Part shown: in pieces, positions 12,589-27,233 of the stretch
How the letters are laid out: every line of letters begins with the position of its first letter
Position numbering within the stretch: position 1 is the stretch's first letter
DNA from: Cristatella mucedo
Lineage: Eukaryota > Bryozoa > Phylactolaemata > Cristatellidae
Direction: 5' to 3'
DNA: 64,000 nt
Assembly (NCBI GenBank): GCA_009760855.2
Contig: WPIO01000003.1
Coordinates: forward strand, 12,430,501 to 12,494,500
Translations under genes and position numbers: made by a program
The notes under the pieces: model-generated
The model's database searches: none
What the model was told of the DNA's origin: nothing
The model's input: only the letters and a program-made list of their open reading frames with translations

Positions 12589-15500
12589 CCGCCAACTATT
12601 TTTTTTTCTGAGTAGTCGATGCTACGCTAACACACGCAGGGACACCTATGCACTTACGTATGCAGCAAAGCTCGGTAAGAATCAAGAGCGCTATAAACGT
12701 AATGTAAAATCCCCATGTCAATAAAGGAAGAGTAGTCTTTAACACGTCCTCGGAGAGAGGGCCACATCATCATAGAGTATAACACTCTCACGTATAACAC
12801 TCTCACGGATAAAGCCTAAGCTTCAGCTAACCACTTTCCAAGACGGAATTGTATGGCCTGAGTATTGATGTCTTTTACTCATTTAGTTCCCTCGGACAAC
12901 TTAATCTCTATTCAGGTGCTTCACACTTGCCACCGAGATCAAGCCCGCGACTTCGGTCATCTAATACACTCATCTTTACCTCGGTCGCTAAAGGCGAGTG
13001 CCTTATCCAAGGGATGAACTTGCGTGTCGCCATTAACCACGAATTATGGCACATTGAGTGCATAACAATTATAATCAAGAGCCGCTATTAATCTCAAACA
13101 CTGTCAGCATCAAAGAACATCGGTATAGACAAGTTTCACTGCTCCTTGCTTAAATTATGGCCGTTCTGCTTCAGGGTTTCAATCGAAACTAACCGCGTCG
13201 AGCTCTAGTATGCTTCGACACTCGACTTCGCCACCTCGTCTGGGACCGACGTCAATAACTAACGTGGACTTACAGACGCCTTCTTCGCAGCCGTCCTTGT
13301 CGGTTGTTCATTCTTTATATTCTTAGCAGACACTACGGTGGCTGTATAGTGTCTTCTGAACCCAAGGCTTTTCATGCGTTCACGTCTTCAGCAATTCACT
13401 GGGCTTAAGTTTTGACCTGCAGCTAGTTCTCAATATATACCTGAAGTGAACTCAAATTAGAGCATGTTTCGTAAACACAGCTGAAATAGCGGCAGACCTC
13501 CTGAGCAGCTGCACGTAAGACTACCAATTCGATTTACTACAATAATTGCTGGCCTAGCCTCATTCATGCAGTTTCGTTAGCACTAAAGTCAGTCATTTGA
13601 TCTATACCCTATGTTAGTCATCCAACATACCTTCTTTGAGCTTGTACGCACAGACAGACTTACAAGATCCACTGAACAGCATAGTTACTAAAATTCGGAA
13701 ATTATAATGCCTATGCTATTACTATACGCTGATTCAGCAGCGTTAGAATAGTTCTAACAGCCCAAACGTCGTTGACAAGCCTGTCTGAGCAAAATATTTT
13801 GTTGCGTTCACCAAGTTGCCAAGTCAGTGGAATCGTTGCCGAAAAAGCCGCACAGACAATATGGCATCCAGAACAGTGAGCTTACCACAGCAAGCACAAA
13901 CCTGCAAAGGAGTTGTGGAAACGCAGAAATCTTCGGAGACACGTACCTTTTTCCAGGGTCTGATCATCGATCGTCAACCACCAAGTCAGCCGTGTCGAGA
14001 GGCAGCCAGTCAAGCCGACTAGAGTTGAGCGCCACTTGATAGATACTCTCTGTCAATTGCCTCGGGGCCCTTTAATTACAACTTCATCAAGAAAGAGCCC
14101 TTCGCCGCACAATATGATAATATTCAAAGTGAGTGCACATTTATTGCAACTAGAAGAAATGCTCAGCCTTTTTCTGCTTGCTGAATGTGTGCTAGACAGC
14201 GAAAAGGAGTCAGCCTAAGGGGGCCGGGGCGGACGCGGCTGCTGGAGCATGTAAGTACTCCATAAACTAGTCTACGCACACAATTAACTAGTAAACTGCC
14301 GAGACCTTGGGTCCGCCCCAACGACGGCCTTCCAAGAAGAAAGTATGAAGACGGATGAAGGGTATTGCTACTCACTAGCTGAACTCGTACTTATACTCAG
14401 CTCATATTGATACCGGATTCAAAGCAGGCACGTAAAAGTAGAGACTGGCTGATTGGACAGCCTCGTTACTATTGCGGCTAAGGAGCCTCGGTGGCCATAA
14501 AATCGACTTCTATACGAAAATGAAAGATTACCAACAGTTCCAGAGTAACAGTATCATCAGCAAAATGTATCAAAGGCAGAATACTGACAACAAAATCTCG
14601 AGCCACCGTAAATGGCTCATATACAATGACGAGATTCGTAATCGCGTCTGCATTACAATTCTTTCAATCCGACAGTAACAGTGACAGGTTAATCAACTCA
14701 AGAAAGTAAATTTGAAATTAGCCCGGCGGACAAGTCTAACACAAGTTTTTTTAAAGCCACTACAAACGAAGGCGGTGCACGTCAAGAAGTAGCCAGTGTC
14801 AATAAAAAGTGTGGTATGATGCTTAGAAAAGCCAGCTACAGTGGGCAAGCATCACACTTGGAAAAGCGTACAAAAGCGCACGGACAGACGCTTCGGACCG
14901 CAGGTCAGTAGCGCCGCGGGTTTGTAAACTGAACCACACCGCGCTCAGGTGAGCGTAGTAAGCACGGCCGAATAAAAACTGAATCTCACGGTACAGAGGA
15001 ATAGCTTAGCGAAACGGGTGTATCTTTGTATAGACTTTAATCCTGCAAATTCGTCGCATTTGTGGCTAGTAGCAAGCAAGAAGCGAATTTCCGACTTTCG
15101 GCGAAAACCGGCTGGCGGCCCCATCACCAAAAGTGTACGCGTCTAAGCCTGGGATCATTAATTCTGAACCGTCTTGTTTCACGAACCGCTACAAGCTTCG
15201 AGCATTGTCACAGGCAGAGTTGGAGTACACACGTGTCACTATGCTCACCTTCAGTGCCACAGCGAACGAGGAAAAGCTTTTGCGGCTGTATGCCAGTCCC
15301 GATTTATGCCGGCGTCAATTGCACGGAGCTGCGCTATCGCTATGCCAGCACAAAATGCAACTCCTTACAGTCCTTCAAAGCTTACGCTGCACTGTAAATG
15401 TATTATAATGCCAAAAGTCACAAATACCTCGATCTGCCCAGAAGAGTGAGCGGTAGACGGAGATCGGGCTGAGCCTGAACCGGACGCAAAAAGTAATGCT

Positions 15501-15625
15501 CGTGCTTCGTCGTGCCACCTAAGAGTAACTTCAAAGGCCTTGTGTTGCTGCAAATAGAGACAATATTTCATCATCATAATTCATTAGGTTTATATTGCGT
15601 TGCAACTTCAACGTCAAGATTGAGG
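12589..15625. other. Duplicated sequence without recognised gene (copy 2)
   Basis: Matches 2979-6013 with few changes. The same short open frames recur, but they are preserved because the duplication is recent, not because of coding signals: there is no recognised domain, and overlapping frames are equally open. Confidence 0.7.
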
Positions 15626-17029
15626 TTGTCAAGCCATCGCATAACTTAAGGTCCACATAGAATGTACTCAATCGCCCCTATTTGCGTTCAATGATACCCA
15701 TGACAAAACAGATTGTCCACTCCGCATAATAATTATTCGGGGAACAAAAGAAAGAGTAAGAAATTGTGTCTACGGAGATCATCAATTAGTAGTGGCAGCG
15801 AGCATGAGAGAAACAATTGACTGATGATGGAATATTGCTAATGTAAGAAATGACGTCCACAAGTTTAAGGCAGGGCAATAGAGTGCTCATGAGAACCTCC
15901 GAGACCCACTCGGTATAAACGGTATGCTTACCTCAAAATCTATGAAAAAACTTTGTAATCATCATTCATGACTTGCGAAAATGTATCGCCGTGCTTTGAT
16001 TGGACGCGCCACAAGTTAGCTCACCGCCGCCGCTTTCGCTCCTCTAACTTTGTCACTATATCTTTCAGTATTTTGTATCAAACATGAAGTTATTATAATA
16101 TCTAGCCAGAGAGAAACGTTAGGAATATATAAACTGCTTTGAGCTCTTTAGAAATTACGAGAGAACTTGTTCTTGCAGTCAATTCTCCGAGATCAGAAGA
16201 CTCAATAATACAATATGTCAATATTTGCCTAATAGAAAAAACCGGACCAATAATGCAAGCCATAAATAGCGAAAGGAGTAACCCTGAATATTCCTCAAGC
16301 CATAAAAGAGCAATACAAATAGATCAGTTTTGCATCGATTATTATAGAGCCAAGACTTTTAATAGCGTTTCTCCGGGCCAATTAAACTCTGGCTGCACCA
16401 GCACTTGAATGGTGGCGGGAAGCAATCAGTAGAAATTGATATCAGTGTCTCCCTGCCCAGCGCATGCCGAAGCCCCCCCCCCCGGCAACGGCGAGTGCAT
16501 GGCAACTTGCGATGCCGCACACGTCAGCCACCTCAGCAGCAGCCACAGCTTTGGGAGCTTCAAGCCAGTAGGCTCATGGCAGTTCACAATTGTGCCGACA
16601 GAGATGACAAGAACTTGCAATGACTACGGGTTCGGTGCGGCTAAATTGACATAATTAGTGCTGCAGTGTATTAACATTCCCAGCGGTTGCCTATCGTCGG
16701 CTATTGTTTGAATACCCGAGCACTGGCCCCTCTTGCTGGCAGTTCCATCGCTACCATATCCTCGAGGATGAGTGCTTTAAAAGATTAGCCAAAACTACAT
16801 CCCCAGCGGATTGATAAGCCTTGCAAATTTAATTTAAAAAATCCAGCTCAGCGAAAATGCTCAGCTGCAGTCAGTTATCCATGTCCGCCCATTTTTTTAT
16901 ATAAAAGATATAAAATTAATTAACTGTCTTCACGTCTTAAACAAGTTGCTGCTGCATGTGGTTAGAATGTCTTCATGGGGAATAAGTAGTCAGGCGTCGG
17001 TACAAAGCATTCCAAGAACTTGCTACGTT
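15626..17029. other. Unrecognised flank
   Basis: AT-rich sequence with a C-run near 16474. Short open frames only; no domain, RNA gene or repeat recognised. Confidence 0.5.
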
Positions 17030-17132
17030 TAGGCTGTGAGTGCGCTATACAAAACTCTCCTGCGTAACACCCACATGGTCTTTATGACTTTGTGGAGTTA
17101 CTGACGGAGATACATTACATTACATTACATAC
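17030..17132 (+). mobile_element. LINE-A 3' end fragment
   Basis: About 100 bp matching the reverse complement of 8955-9056, with 'gtgagtgcgctatacaaaac', 'gtggagttactgacggag' and a tail of repeated TACAT units. Severely 5'-truncated copy. Confidence 0.88.
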
Positions 17133-17989
17133 ATTGCGTTATTTTCCTTGCCTTCGTCGCTGAAAATTCAGTAAAGTCTATGAAGTCAAGTTCAATAAAG
17201 TCTACGAACAGCCCTGAAAGTATGCGGCAACACTGTATGTATGGTGAATGCGCAGCTGCCATTTTGCCTCGTGGATGCTGCTCGCGATGACTAGGAAAAT
17301 AATCAATGACTTATACGATACGCTGGACGCTATGCCTAAAAGCCTCCAAAATAAAGCTTGACTCGTCATTTCCTCTTGGTCGCATGGCCATCTTACTTTG
17401 CCAAAAACCAAGCTTTGTTGCTATGGTTCGCACGACTAACGATTGTTATGCAACGTTTTAATTACATGGTAGACAGTGCGTGATTTGAGGCAACAGGAAA
17501 TAGTTTGCTAAATTCACAGAAATCTAGAAGCGCTGAACAGATAAACTTTTCTGGCCTGACAGAAGCTTGGGGCAAATCCAGCCCCCTTTCCGGAGTTCAG
17601 CAATTCATGTGAATGTCACATTTGTTCCGGTTTAACTACTTACCTGATATCTGATACGTGAGAAGACTTAGTCGCCCTATATCGCACATTCTCCTAGAAG
17701 CAGTTTTCCTTTCAGCACGTGCAGTCATAGTGAACTGGATCATCCTGGATGCAGCTGAAGCTACACGGTCATCTGCAGACGAGCCTGCCGTCTCCTACTT
17801 GTTGAAATTTCTGCTGTCGTCATCTGCCGCCTTATCTGCTGCACTTTTTTAGTGGGCGGCATGACACTCCTACTACGTTAAGCGCTCGGATTCTTGCTAG
17901 AGAGTCACCTCCTGGTTGACATAATTGCTTTTCCTCAATTGCAATAAATAAGGAAGTGCGTCTAGTAGAGTCTCTTGACAGCTACTTGA
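17133..17989. other. Unrecognised sequence
   Basis: No gene or repeat recognised; short open frames only. Confidence 0.4.
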
Positions 17990-18440
17990 TTCGCGTATTT
18001 TTAAAGTTGCGTCCGGATTACTGTGACTCCCTATATTTGGGGTTCCTAGCTTGTGCCCTTAATCGTTTGCAATTTGAGCAAAACTCAGCAATTCATGCTC
18101 GTATGTCGTCAAAAGCGTAGCTGCTACCTCACATCACTTTTGTCTAAGCTTCATTGCCTCACTATCAAGCGTCAAATCGAATTCAAGATCTTATCCCTGG
18201 CTTATAGGACCTTAATACTCGCTTGCTACCTATCCAACAGCCTTGCTCCTCCAGTCCAGTCACGGGCCCGAGAACCAGCTGCTCCTCGACTTCCGGTTGT
18301 TAAACCGTTCATCGCTCTGAATTAAAATCATTTGGCGATCGGGCTCTCGATGCGCATGCACCGAAAGTGTGGAACTTGCTTCCGGCTTCGCATCGTTTAA
18401 GTCTCAGCTAAAGACTCACCTGTGCCTCGAAGCGTTCCAC
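17990..18440 (+). mobile_element. Degenerate L2-like LINE, RT C-terminal remnant
   Basis: Translated pieces such as LHCLTIKRQIEFKILSLAYR match the conserved post-RT segment of the LINEs in this window. Several stops and frame changes mark it as old. Confidence 0.7.
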
Positions 18441-18639
18441 ACACACCAGTGAGCTTGTCTTTATTCCGCGAACTCTGGTTGCTTACCTGCACGGTTCAGC
18501 GCATGTTACTAAGCAGTGGTTCTACTACCCAGAAGCCATCAGGGTCTTCATGTGTGCTTTTGCATGCTTTTCTTAGCATGATACATTTTGAAAAACAATT
18601 CTGATTGATTGCTAGAATGGATACATTTTTTAAAGAAAA

Positions 18640-20362
18640 CAGTCGCCCAGTTTTCTTTATTAATATTTTTTGGCTAAGATTGTCAAAAAGACTGTCGCTA
18701 AGCAGCTTTTAGCATACTTTGAAAACAATAGCCACACAAATTTCAGTCAGGATTAAAGCGACGCCACTCCACAAAAACTACTCTCCTCCGAGTAACCAAC
18801 GGCATTCGATTCACCAACCATGACGGAAATGTTAGTGCTCTGGCCTGATTGATCTATCAGCTGCATTCGCCACTATTAACCGCGATATCTTACTTGAACA
18901 AGGGAGAACAACGATCGGCGTGGCAGACGAGGCACTGGCGTGGTTCAAATCGTACTCGTCCTAACTGTTCAATCCGTGTCATGTGTTGGTCAAAAAAATA
19001 AATAAAAATACTAGCTGATTTAACGGCCTCTTTTGTGTAGCAACAGGAGAGCCCTTAAGGCTATCACCACCGCTTGCAGCGGCGATAAAGGATCGCCTAC
19101 CGAAGGATTCGAACCCACGACCTCGGGACCAAGGCCTTGAAAAGAAACCGCCTTACCTAGTGTGCCGTTGCGGCTCACCAGACCACTCACCCGTGGAGTC
19201 CAACAAGCGTCCGTCCTTGGTCTTTTGATGTTCTTCATTTACACTGAATCACTGGGTAAAAGAGGCCACGCTGCTACGCTGGCAACACTACGCTGTATTT
19301 GTCACTTAAACCATCGACTGGTAGAGAAGCAGCGACCGGTAAAAATTAACGCTTGTCTTGCAGACATTCAATCCTGGATGTCGGAAAACTTCCCTAGAAT
19401 GAATGAAAATACAACCGAATTGCTACTCACAGCATGGGACACCCCAAACGCTCGACTTAAAATAAAATAAATAAATAAGCAAATAAATGAATAAGCAAAT
19501 AATAAATAACAGAAATAAAAGACTTTGCTCTTGTAATAGGTTGCGCTATTTCGCGATTCTCTAGTAGGCGATGTTATTGTGTGACCGTCAGTATGTGCTC
19601 TGAATTTAGGCGTCATCTTTGACTCTAAATTTTGAAAGTTTCATTGGGAGAGAGACCGAATTTACAGTGAGCCATCACGCCCGATTCCTATCTAAGACTT
19701 TCTACTATGGTGTCTAGCAAAACATTCAACTAGCTACCCGGTTCTACCTAGGCTGGCTAACAGCAATTTAATTTTGGCTGGGTTACCAAAACGTCTTTAG
19801 GCCATTGCAGCTGGTAATTAATTTGGCTGCAAAGCTAGTTAATAAATCCTAGAGATTCAGTCTTGTGTCTCCTTTGGTGAAGGAGCTATGATGGCTCCCG
19901 ATTGATCAACGGATACAGAGTAAAGTTCCTATACCGACCTACGTGGCCCGGCGCGGCTTATCTCCTTCATACTTGACTGAACTGCTGCACCACTTTTAAC
20001 CCCCTCGTGCTGTTAGGTCCTCTAAGGACAATAAATTAGCTGCTTCATTCTTCCTCTTAAAGACCGTTGGCTACAGAAGTTTTTGATCTGGAGGTCCTAG
20101 ACTGTGGAGATAGCTTCCACATATCTTAAGCAACAGCATATATTCTCCTGTTGCTGACTGTAATGCAACCTTTTCCCTGCAGTCCTGGGCTGCCACTTCT
20201 ACAGCACTCATATCTTCGACCGCCCTCCTGACTCAGCCATAGCTTTTCACTTTCTATTTGACACGTGGAGTGCGTTGTCACCGTATGCATACCGAAATCT
20301 ACTGAGGCAATGAGTGCGCTACGGATCACTCTTCTCCGTAGCAATCACGTAGTCTTTTTTAG
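18640..20362 (+). mobile_element. LINE-A fragment, interrupted by a SINE
   Basis: Plus-strand RT sequence. N-terminal RT residues lie near 18640-18780, degenerate motif A near 18850 (LSAAFATINRDILLEQ), then after a nested SINE1 the segment SLGKRGHAA and SWMSENFPRMNENTTELLL. A diverged post-RT region and 3' end run to about 20362. Many stops. More diverged than the copies at 1-2620 and 8955-12240. Confidence 0.8.
18992..19173 (-). mobile_element. SINE1 (tRNA-derived), nested in LINE-A
   Basis: In reverse complement it has an A-box-like region, the B box 'gggttcgaatcc' and the SINE1 body ending 'ttaaatcagc' with an A-rich tail. It sits inside the RT region of a LINE-A copy, so it inserted later than that LINE. 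Confidence 0.8.
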
Positions 20363-20619
20363 GACAGCATTTAGTGGGTCCCTGTGATTCGTGCTCATGT
20401 GCTTATGCGTGCTAATACTGTGCATGCTGCCACTAACCACATTTGCATGCTGACCCTGTGCATGTCACCCCTAATCATGTTATTCATTTTGTTTGTTTAT
20501 TAAGCATTATATTACTCACCATTCAATTGCATTCCCTTTGCAGCAAATGTAAAGCGCCTAGAAAGAGATTGAGTTCTCTGAGGGCGCTTTATCAAGTGCA
20601 TTATTATTATTATTATTAT
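20363..20619 (+). mobile_element. LINE-B 3' end with (ATT)n tail
   Basis: About 250 bp ending in the conserved motif 'gcgcctagaaagagattgag', 'ttctctgagggcgc' and a tail of ATT units. This 3' end recurs many times in the window. It can fold as GCGCC/GGCGC plus AGAGA/TCTCT stems. Confidence 0.85.
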
Positions 20620-20624
20620 TAGCT

Positions 20625-21160
20625 ATGCTTCGGGATCACAATGAACTTCAGAACAATGCTGATAAGTGTAGAGTATCGTTGCAGATACTACTGGATCTAG
20701 TATCAGCATATGACACTATTTACCTACAGATCCTTCTGAAGCGTCTTCCGTCACGCCTAGGTATTGCTGGAACTGAGCTAAACTGTGTTAGGTCTTATTT
20801 CGGAGAGAGACTTCACAGTGTATATGCGAACGGCTGTCTGTCATCTAGAGAGCCCTTAAGTATGAGATAGCTCCTTGCTAGGTCTTAGGCTACCTTTCTT
20901 TCACTCTCTACACTTTCTTCTGACCAATGTCATCGACAAACACAATCTTGGCTTCAATTTCTAAGCCAGATGACGATAACCTCTACGTATCTGTCGACCC
21001 TGGTAATCCCTGCTCGTCATTCGACTCACTCACTTAATCCCTTTATTCTCTGCATCGACGACTTTCGCGTTGGAATGGCAACTAAGTGCCAGAAGCTTAA
21101 CGATGATAAGACCAAGCTGATAGTTACGAGCAAACCTAGCGTCACCGTAAAGTTGGAAGA
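20625..21160 (+). mobile_element. L2-like LINE RT fragment
   Basis: Translates to a degenerate RT motif A region (LQILLDLVSAYDTIYLQILL) and GIAGTELNCVRSYFGERL, then a LNDDKTKLIVT segment. It belongs to an L2-like LINE distinct from family A. Confidence 0.7.
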
Positions 21161-21375
21161 ATAATAGTAATAGTAATAGCAAAGTTGTCATAGGGCCCTC
21201 GGAGAACTCAATCTCTTTCTAGGCACTTTACTTTTGTTGCAAAGGAAGTGTGATTGAATGGCTAGCGATAGCATGCTCAATGAGCAACAAGCGTAACATG
21301 ATTAGAGGTGGCAAGCACAGGGTCAGCATGCAAATACGGTTAGTGCCAAGTGGAAGGCCTAGTTCCCAAGATTCA
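21160..21375 (-). mobile_element. LINE-B 3' end, opposite strand
   Basis: Starts with TAA/TAG triplets (reverse complement of the (ATT)n tail), followed by the reverse complement of the LINE-B hairpin (ctcggagaactcaatctctt) and the 'gcatgcaaatacggttagtg' body. Confidence 0.8.
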
Positions 21376-21664
21376 GACGGCTAGCATCACTCCTGTGACG
21401 TCTGCCCGTAATATAATTGTACTATTCCAAACCGGTGTTGCACAGGCGTAAACACTAAACGTGGCTGCCTCTCATCTAAAGAGCAACAGACTTCCGGGAC
21501 ACAGAGTACGGCAGCATTGAGGTTTGTCTGATTTTATGGGATTTCCTCACCACAGGATGTCGTACTAGAAGTGAATCGGTCTATCTTAGCATTTCTGATA
21601 AGGAAATTTAAGATTTGATCCCTTCCCAGATTCGAATATTTGTGTAGCCAGCAGATTTTTGGCT

Positions 21665-21790
21665 GATTCGGCCCAGAGGTCAAGGAGCTCGTCTTTGACG
21701 ACCGAGATCAAGGTGATCACTTTTAGTTACCGAGATCGAGGGCTCGAGCCACGTGTCATATGCGGAGCGCCTGCGTAGGGATTCGGATCT
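21665..21790 (+). mobile_element. SINE2 (tRNA-derived), diverged
   Basis: Shows the SINE2 signatures 'gaccgagatcaaggtgat', a B box in 'gagggctcgagcc' and 'catatgcggagcgcctg'. A degraded copy. Confidence 0.6.
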
Positions 21791-21859
21791 CACGAGTCAG
21801 CACTGCTAGAAGTGCATGATGACTGACCTCTTAGGAATTCTGACTTCTATAGAGTCTCT

Positions 21860-22095
21860 CGGCTTGATATTACTACAGCCTTTGCTACAATTGATAACCA
21901 AGTCCTTCGTGAGTGTTTCTCATCGCGGCTGTGTATCAACGGCTCTGCACTGCAATACTTTATATCCAGGAGTGGTCCATGAGTAAGATGATCATTTTAA
22001 CGACGAAGGTCAAGGGCCGAGCAAAGCTGAATTTGCAAGGCGCTTTGATAGATATTAAGTTCTCTTGGAGCGCCATACAAATTAATGCATGCACT
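21860..22095 (+). mobile_element. LINE RT scrap plus SINE2-like tail
   Basis: Positions 21860-21990 translate to a weak RT motif A (ATIDNQVLRECFSSRL). Positions about 22035-22090 resemble the SINE2/LINE-B 3' end (gatattaagttctcttgg). Both are short remnants. Confidence 0.5.
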
Positions 22096-22139
22096 TTTTA
22101 TCTCTTTATCTTTTATTTCGTGTAGCCTACTCATAGTAC

Positions 22140-23870
<1,731 letters not shown>

Positions 23871-24559
23871 GTCAAACAATAGCCAACATGAAAGACTATG
23901 AAATAGCTCGTTTACCGGGAGAAGTATTAAAAACCTGAGGTGTTACTTGACTAATGCGAATTAAACTCTTAATAAAATGCGAAGCGGTTTTTTGAAACTA
24001 CCCTTGATCTACTTGATTTGACCAGGATCTGACTGAAATCGACTAATCGTCCAACCACAACCGACGCATCCCGGCATGCTGCAATGCCCGCGAATACGAG
24101 CTATGAACTAGACAGCTGAACCTCGAGTACGAACTTTAAGCTTGGCCGCCAAATTAAATTTTCGAGAGCCACTTATGAGATAGTCGTGGTAGGCTGAGGC
24201 TCATGACCAGCAAGATTTATGATAATGTGTGAGCGCGATTATTGTATGACACGACCAGGCCATTATAACAGGCATGTTCCCGAGTCGTAATGGTGTGCCA
24301 GTCGGCGAGTCCTAGAACTGAGCGTGAACAGCTGTAAACCTGCGAGTCAGTTGAAAGTCACCTGCTTTATGAGCCGTAATACACAGGCTATTTTTGCCCT
24401 TTTTCTAATATGGGTATTATTGTCAGCACTGGTTGCAGAGTGTGCTGCGTGCAGAATATCGAGCGCTGTGTCGTTGTCGTTGGCATGCTACGAGCTCCAG
24501 GTCGTTGCACGTCTCACGCGTTGTGCCGATAGCCGAACTAGTGAGGGTCGCGCGGTCAT
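23871..24559. other. Unrecognised sequence between LINE pieces
   Basis: No clear gene. The stretch 'gtgccagtcgg(c/t)gagtcctag' near 24297 recurs at 27958, so it may belong to an element end. Confidence 0.35.
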
Positions 24560-24685
24560 GGAAAGGCTTCTCTTTCTTTCACACTCCCAGATCAATCAAA
24601 GCTGGTGGAGGAGTCTCCATTGATGCGCGCTTCTCCTTAAATTTCAAACAGTTTACGGTGTCGGCAAAGCAGTTTTTCGGACCTC

Positions 24686-25239
24686 TTGTTTTTGAGTCCT
24701 TGCAACAATAAGCTACCAATGGCGGCAGTAATCTGTCACCCCCAGGGTACCGATTCCTCTTTTGTTTCAGATTTTTCTGATCTCATTTCGATTATATGTG
24801 CAAGAAATCGATTTTTCCTCGTTCTCTGGGTGATTTTAATAGTCATTTTGACGACTCAGCTGAGGCCTTAAGTGCCTAATGTTGTGCATTCACTGACTCA
24901 TTTTCTCTTTTGGCTAATGTGCATGACCCTACTCTCATCAAGGGTCACACACTAGATCAAACATTCTCCCAAAATTGCACGCTATCGTTCCCTATTATTA
25001 TTACTGTTATTACCGAATTCTGCTCATCCGACCACATTCGGATCTCATTTGGTCTACAGTGTGTGTCGTCCTTCACATTCAGACCATCTATTAAGGCCCT
25101 TGACGTCGATGCTGTCCGCACGAAAGTAACTTCTTCTTCGCCCCTGCTGCTCAATCTCCCCTTCCGAGATGTCAATATTGGTAGAATACTACAACACGAC
25201 ACTATCCTATATTCTTCACGAGCTTGCACCACTGACTAA
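24686..25239 (+). pseudogene. LINE-B-like endonuclease domain, broken
   Basis: Two overlapping open frames together cover an EEP-type endonuclease. A degraded catalytic block lies near 24830 (the expected GDFN is garbled by a frame change). The C-terminal SDHIRISFGLQ box is intact. Confidence 0.7.
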
Positions 25240-25502
25240 GCACACCGTGCGAAATCTCTCAGATAGCCTGTGGTTTACCGCAGACACTAAACTAGCCAGG
25301 CCTACCAAGCAAAAGCTTGAAAAGGCATCCACAAAATCAGAAATGTACTGATCGATAGGCATACACGGACTACTGTAGATCACACCAATCTAGCCTAGCC
25401 AAGGCCAAGTCTAGCTTCTCCATTAAAATTTATGAATCACAGATCGACAAATCCAAATATGGGGATGTCTGACATTAGCCATCTCCTTAGATGCTCCAAA
25501 GT

Positions 25503-26338
25503 TAATAATAATAATAATTCATTAGTATAGCACCGCAAGAGAACTTAATCTCGTTCTCGGCACTTTATATATGCTGTATATAAAGCATGATCAAATTGTT
25601 AGGAGTGATACGATAATGTCAACAAGCATAATGTGGTTAGTGGTGACATGCACGTTATCAACATTTAAATATGGTTAGTGTTAACACGCACACTGTCCGC
25701 ACGCATAAGCCCGAAAAGGAAAAATCCCAAAGACCTATTAAATGCTACGAGAGAAGTAATCGTTTTCGCTAATTTTTAATGTCGTCAAGTCCTAGATGTC
25801 GTCACGTCAGTCAGGAGTGACTTCCGGTCTTTGTCAACATAGGAACTGAAGGTGCGATCTCTTTAGAATTGGAGGTGAATTCGAGGAACAGCTAATGATT
25901 TGAGTCCGAAAAGCAGAGGCACGATGCCAATGCTGGTGGAAGAGTAGTTCTGATACGTAGGCGAGAGCAGCAGAATAAAGGGACCTAAAAGAGAATAAAA
26001 AAACCTTGAAGCCGATATGCTACTTGATTGGGAGCCAGTGCAGGTCGGCGAAAATTGGTGTGGTGAGGTAACTTCGACGCTCACGACAGACAAGCTAAGC
26101 TGCAGAGTTTTGCACCTACGGGTAGCGCCTGATTGCACGTAGGCCGGTAGACCAGCAAGCAGTGAGGCAAAGAAGTCGAGACGACATGTCACAAATGCAC
26201 GGGCCAATTCGGATGTGATATCTCTGTCTAAGCAGATCCGAATTCGTACGAAATGTTTCGTAGCTGGATGTATGCAGACTTGACTGGGAAGCTAATATGG
26301 TCGTTTAGTGAAAGGTCGTTTAGGAAAAGGCCACCCAG
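25503..26338 (-). mobile_element. LINE-B 3' part nested in opposite orientation
   Basis: Minus-strand element whose (ATT)n tail and 3' hairpin lie at 25503-25560 and whose RT C-terminal region (ARAFVTCRLDFFASLLAGLP) lies at 25863-26207. It splits the plus-strand LINE at 24560-27960. That element resumes at 26339 with the expected next protein segment. Confidence 0.8.
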
Positions 26339-26616
26339 ATGCAACAGGCAATCTACTGGCAGAGCCGATTTGAGCTAGCTCCTTACCTTGTGATCCTCGT
26401 AGTGATCAGGCTGATCGTTTCACTAGCTTCTTTTGTCAGAAAGATAGACAAGATCAGAGAGTCCATTCCTAAGGTAGCAGCATCCCCACAGGGCTTATCT
26501 CCCTCAATTCTGAGCAGCTCCTTAATGTCTACATTCCAGGCTGCTACGAGTGATCTCATTCTGATATTCATCTCCCAGTCAAGGAAGACTACTAGCCCTC
26601 TAGAACATATTTCCAC
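26292..26616 (+). repeat. Inverted repeat arm 1 (about 325 bp)
   Basis: Nearly identical to the reverse complement of 28026-28352. The arm spans the junction between the nested minus-strand LINE and the plus-strand LINE, so the copying happened after that insertion. Confidence 0.9.
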
Positions 26617-26981
26617 TGTCCTACTTCTGCGATGCATAGATCTGCTACGGCCTTGCATAACTAACATAATAAGTATGTACTTAACCTCAAGTCTTGTTCC
26701 TTCACATTTCAGACAGGCTCTTGCTAGGGCGAAAATGAAGAAAGCTACATTAGACCAGTAGAACTTAAGCAACTTCCGCCCATTTTTCCTTCTACCAATC
26801 CTATCAGAGACACTAAAACGAGTCGTGGCAAACCAGCTGAATTCTAACATTGAAACTTCCAACCTAGTAAGTTCCAGTCTGTTTACAGCTAATCACTCGC
26901 CAGAGTCAGCATTCAATATATAATTACCTTCTCAGGTATGCAGATTTAGGTAAAGTTTCCCCGCTTGTTTTACTTAATCTT

Positions 26982-27233
26982 TTGGCAGCATTTGATACTT
27001 TTGATCACGAAGTCTTTCTCGAAAAAGTTTCATCTCGGCTGAGCATCTATGGCACTGCATTGCAATGGTTTAGGTCCTACCTCAGTGGGAAATCTCAGAT
27101 CATTGCTGTAAACAGCAATGATCATCAGAGGAACCACTCAAGTACTGAGGTACGGCAGAGCTCTGTTCTTGGTCCAATTATTTTCGCAATTTATGCTCTC
27201 CCTCTTACGAATGTAATCGCCAAAACAATCTAG
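26982..27233 (+). pseudogene. LINE-B-like reverse transcriptase palm, truncated
   Basis: Contains AAFDTFDHEVFLEKV (motif A), ALQWFRSYLSGKSQII and SSVLGPIIFAIYALPLT. A stop follows. The YADD box is degenerate just downstream (FYEDGTQMYLCF in another frame). Confidence 0.75.

Larger units (their letters stand above)
9652..15625. repeat. Direct repeat of about 9.61-kb period, copy 2
   Basis: Near-identical counterpart of 1-6013. Differences include a 45-bp deletion near 11791, extra bases in G and T runs near 10995 and 11101, and one base at about 10500. Both visible copies keep the same LINE, SINE and unique sequence in the same order. Confidence 0.93.
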
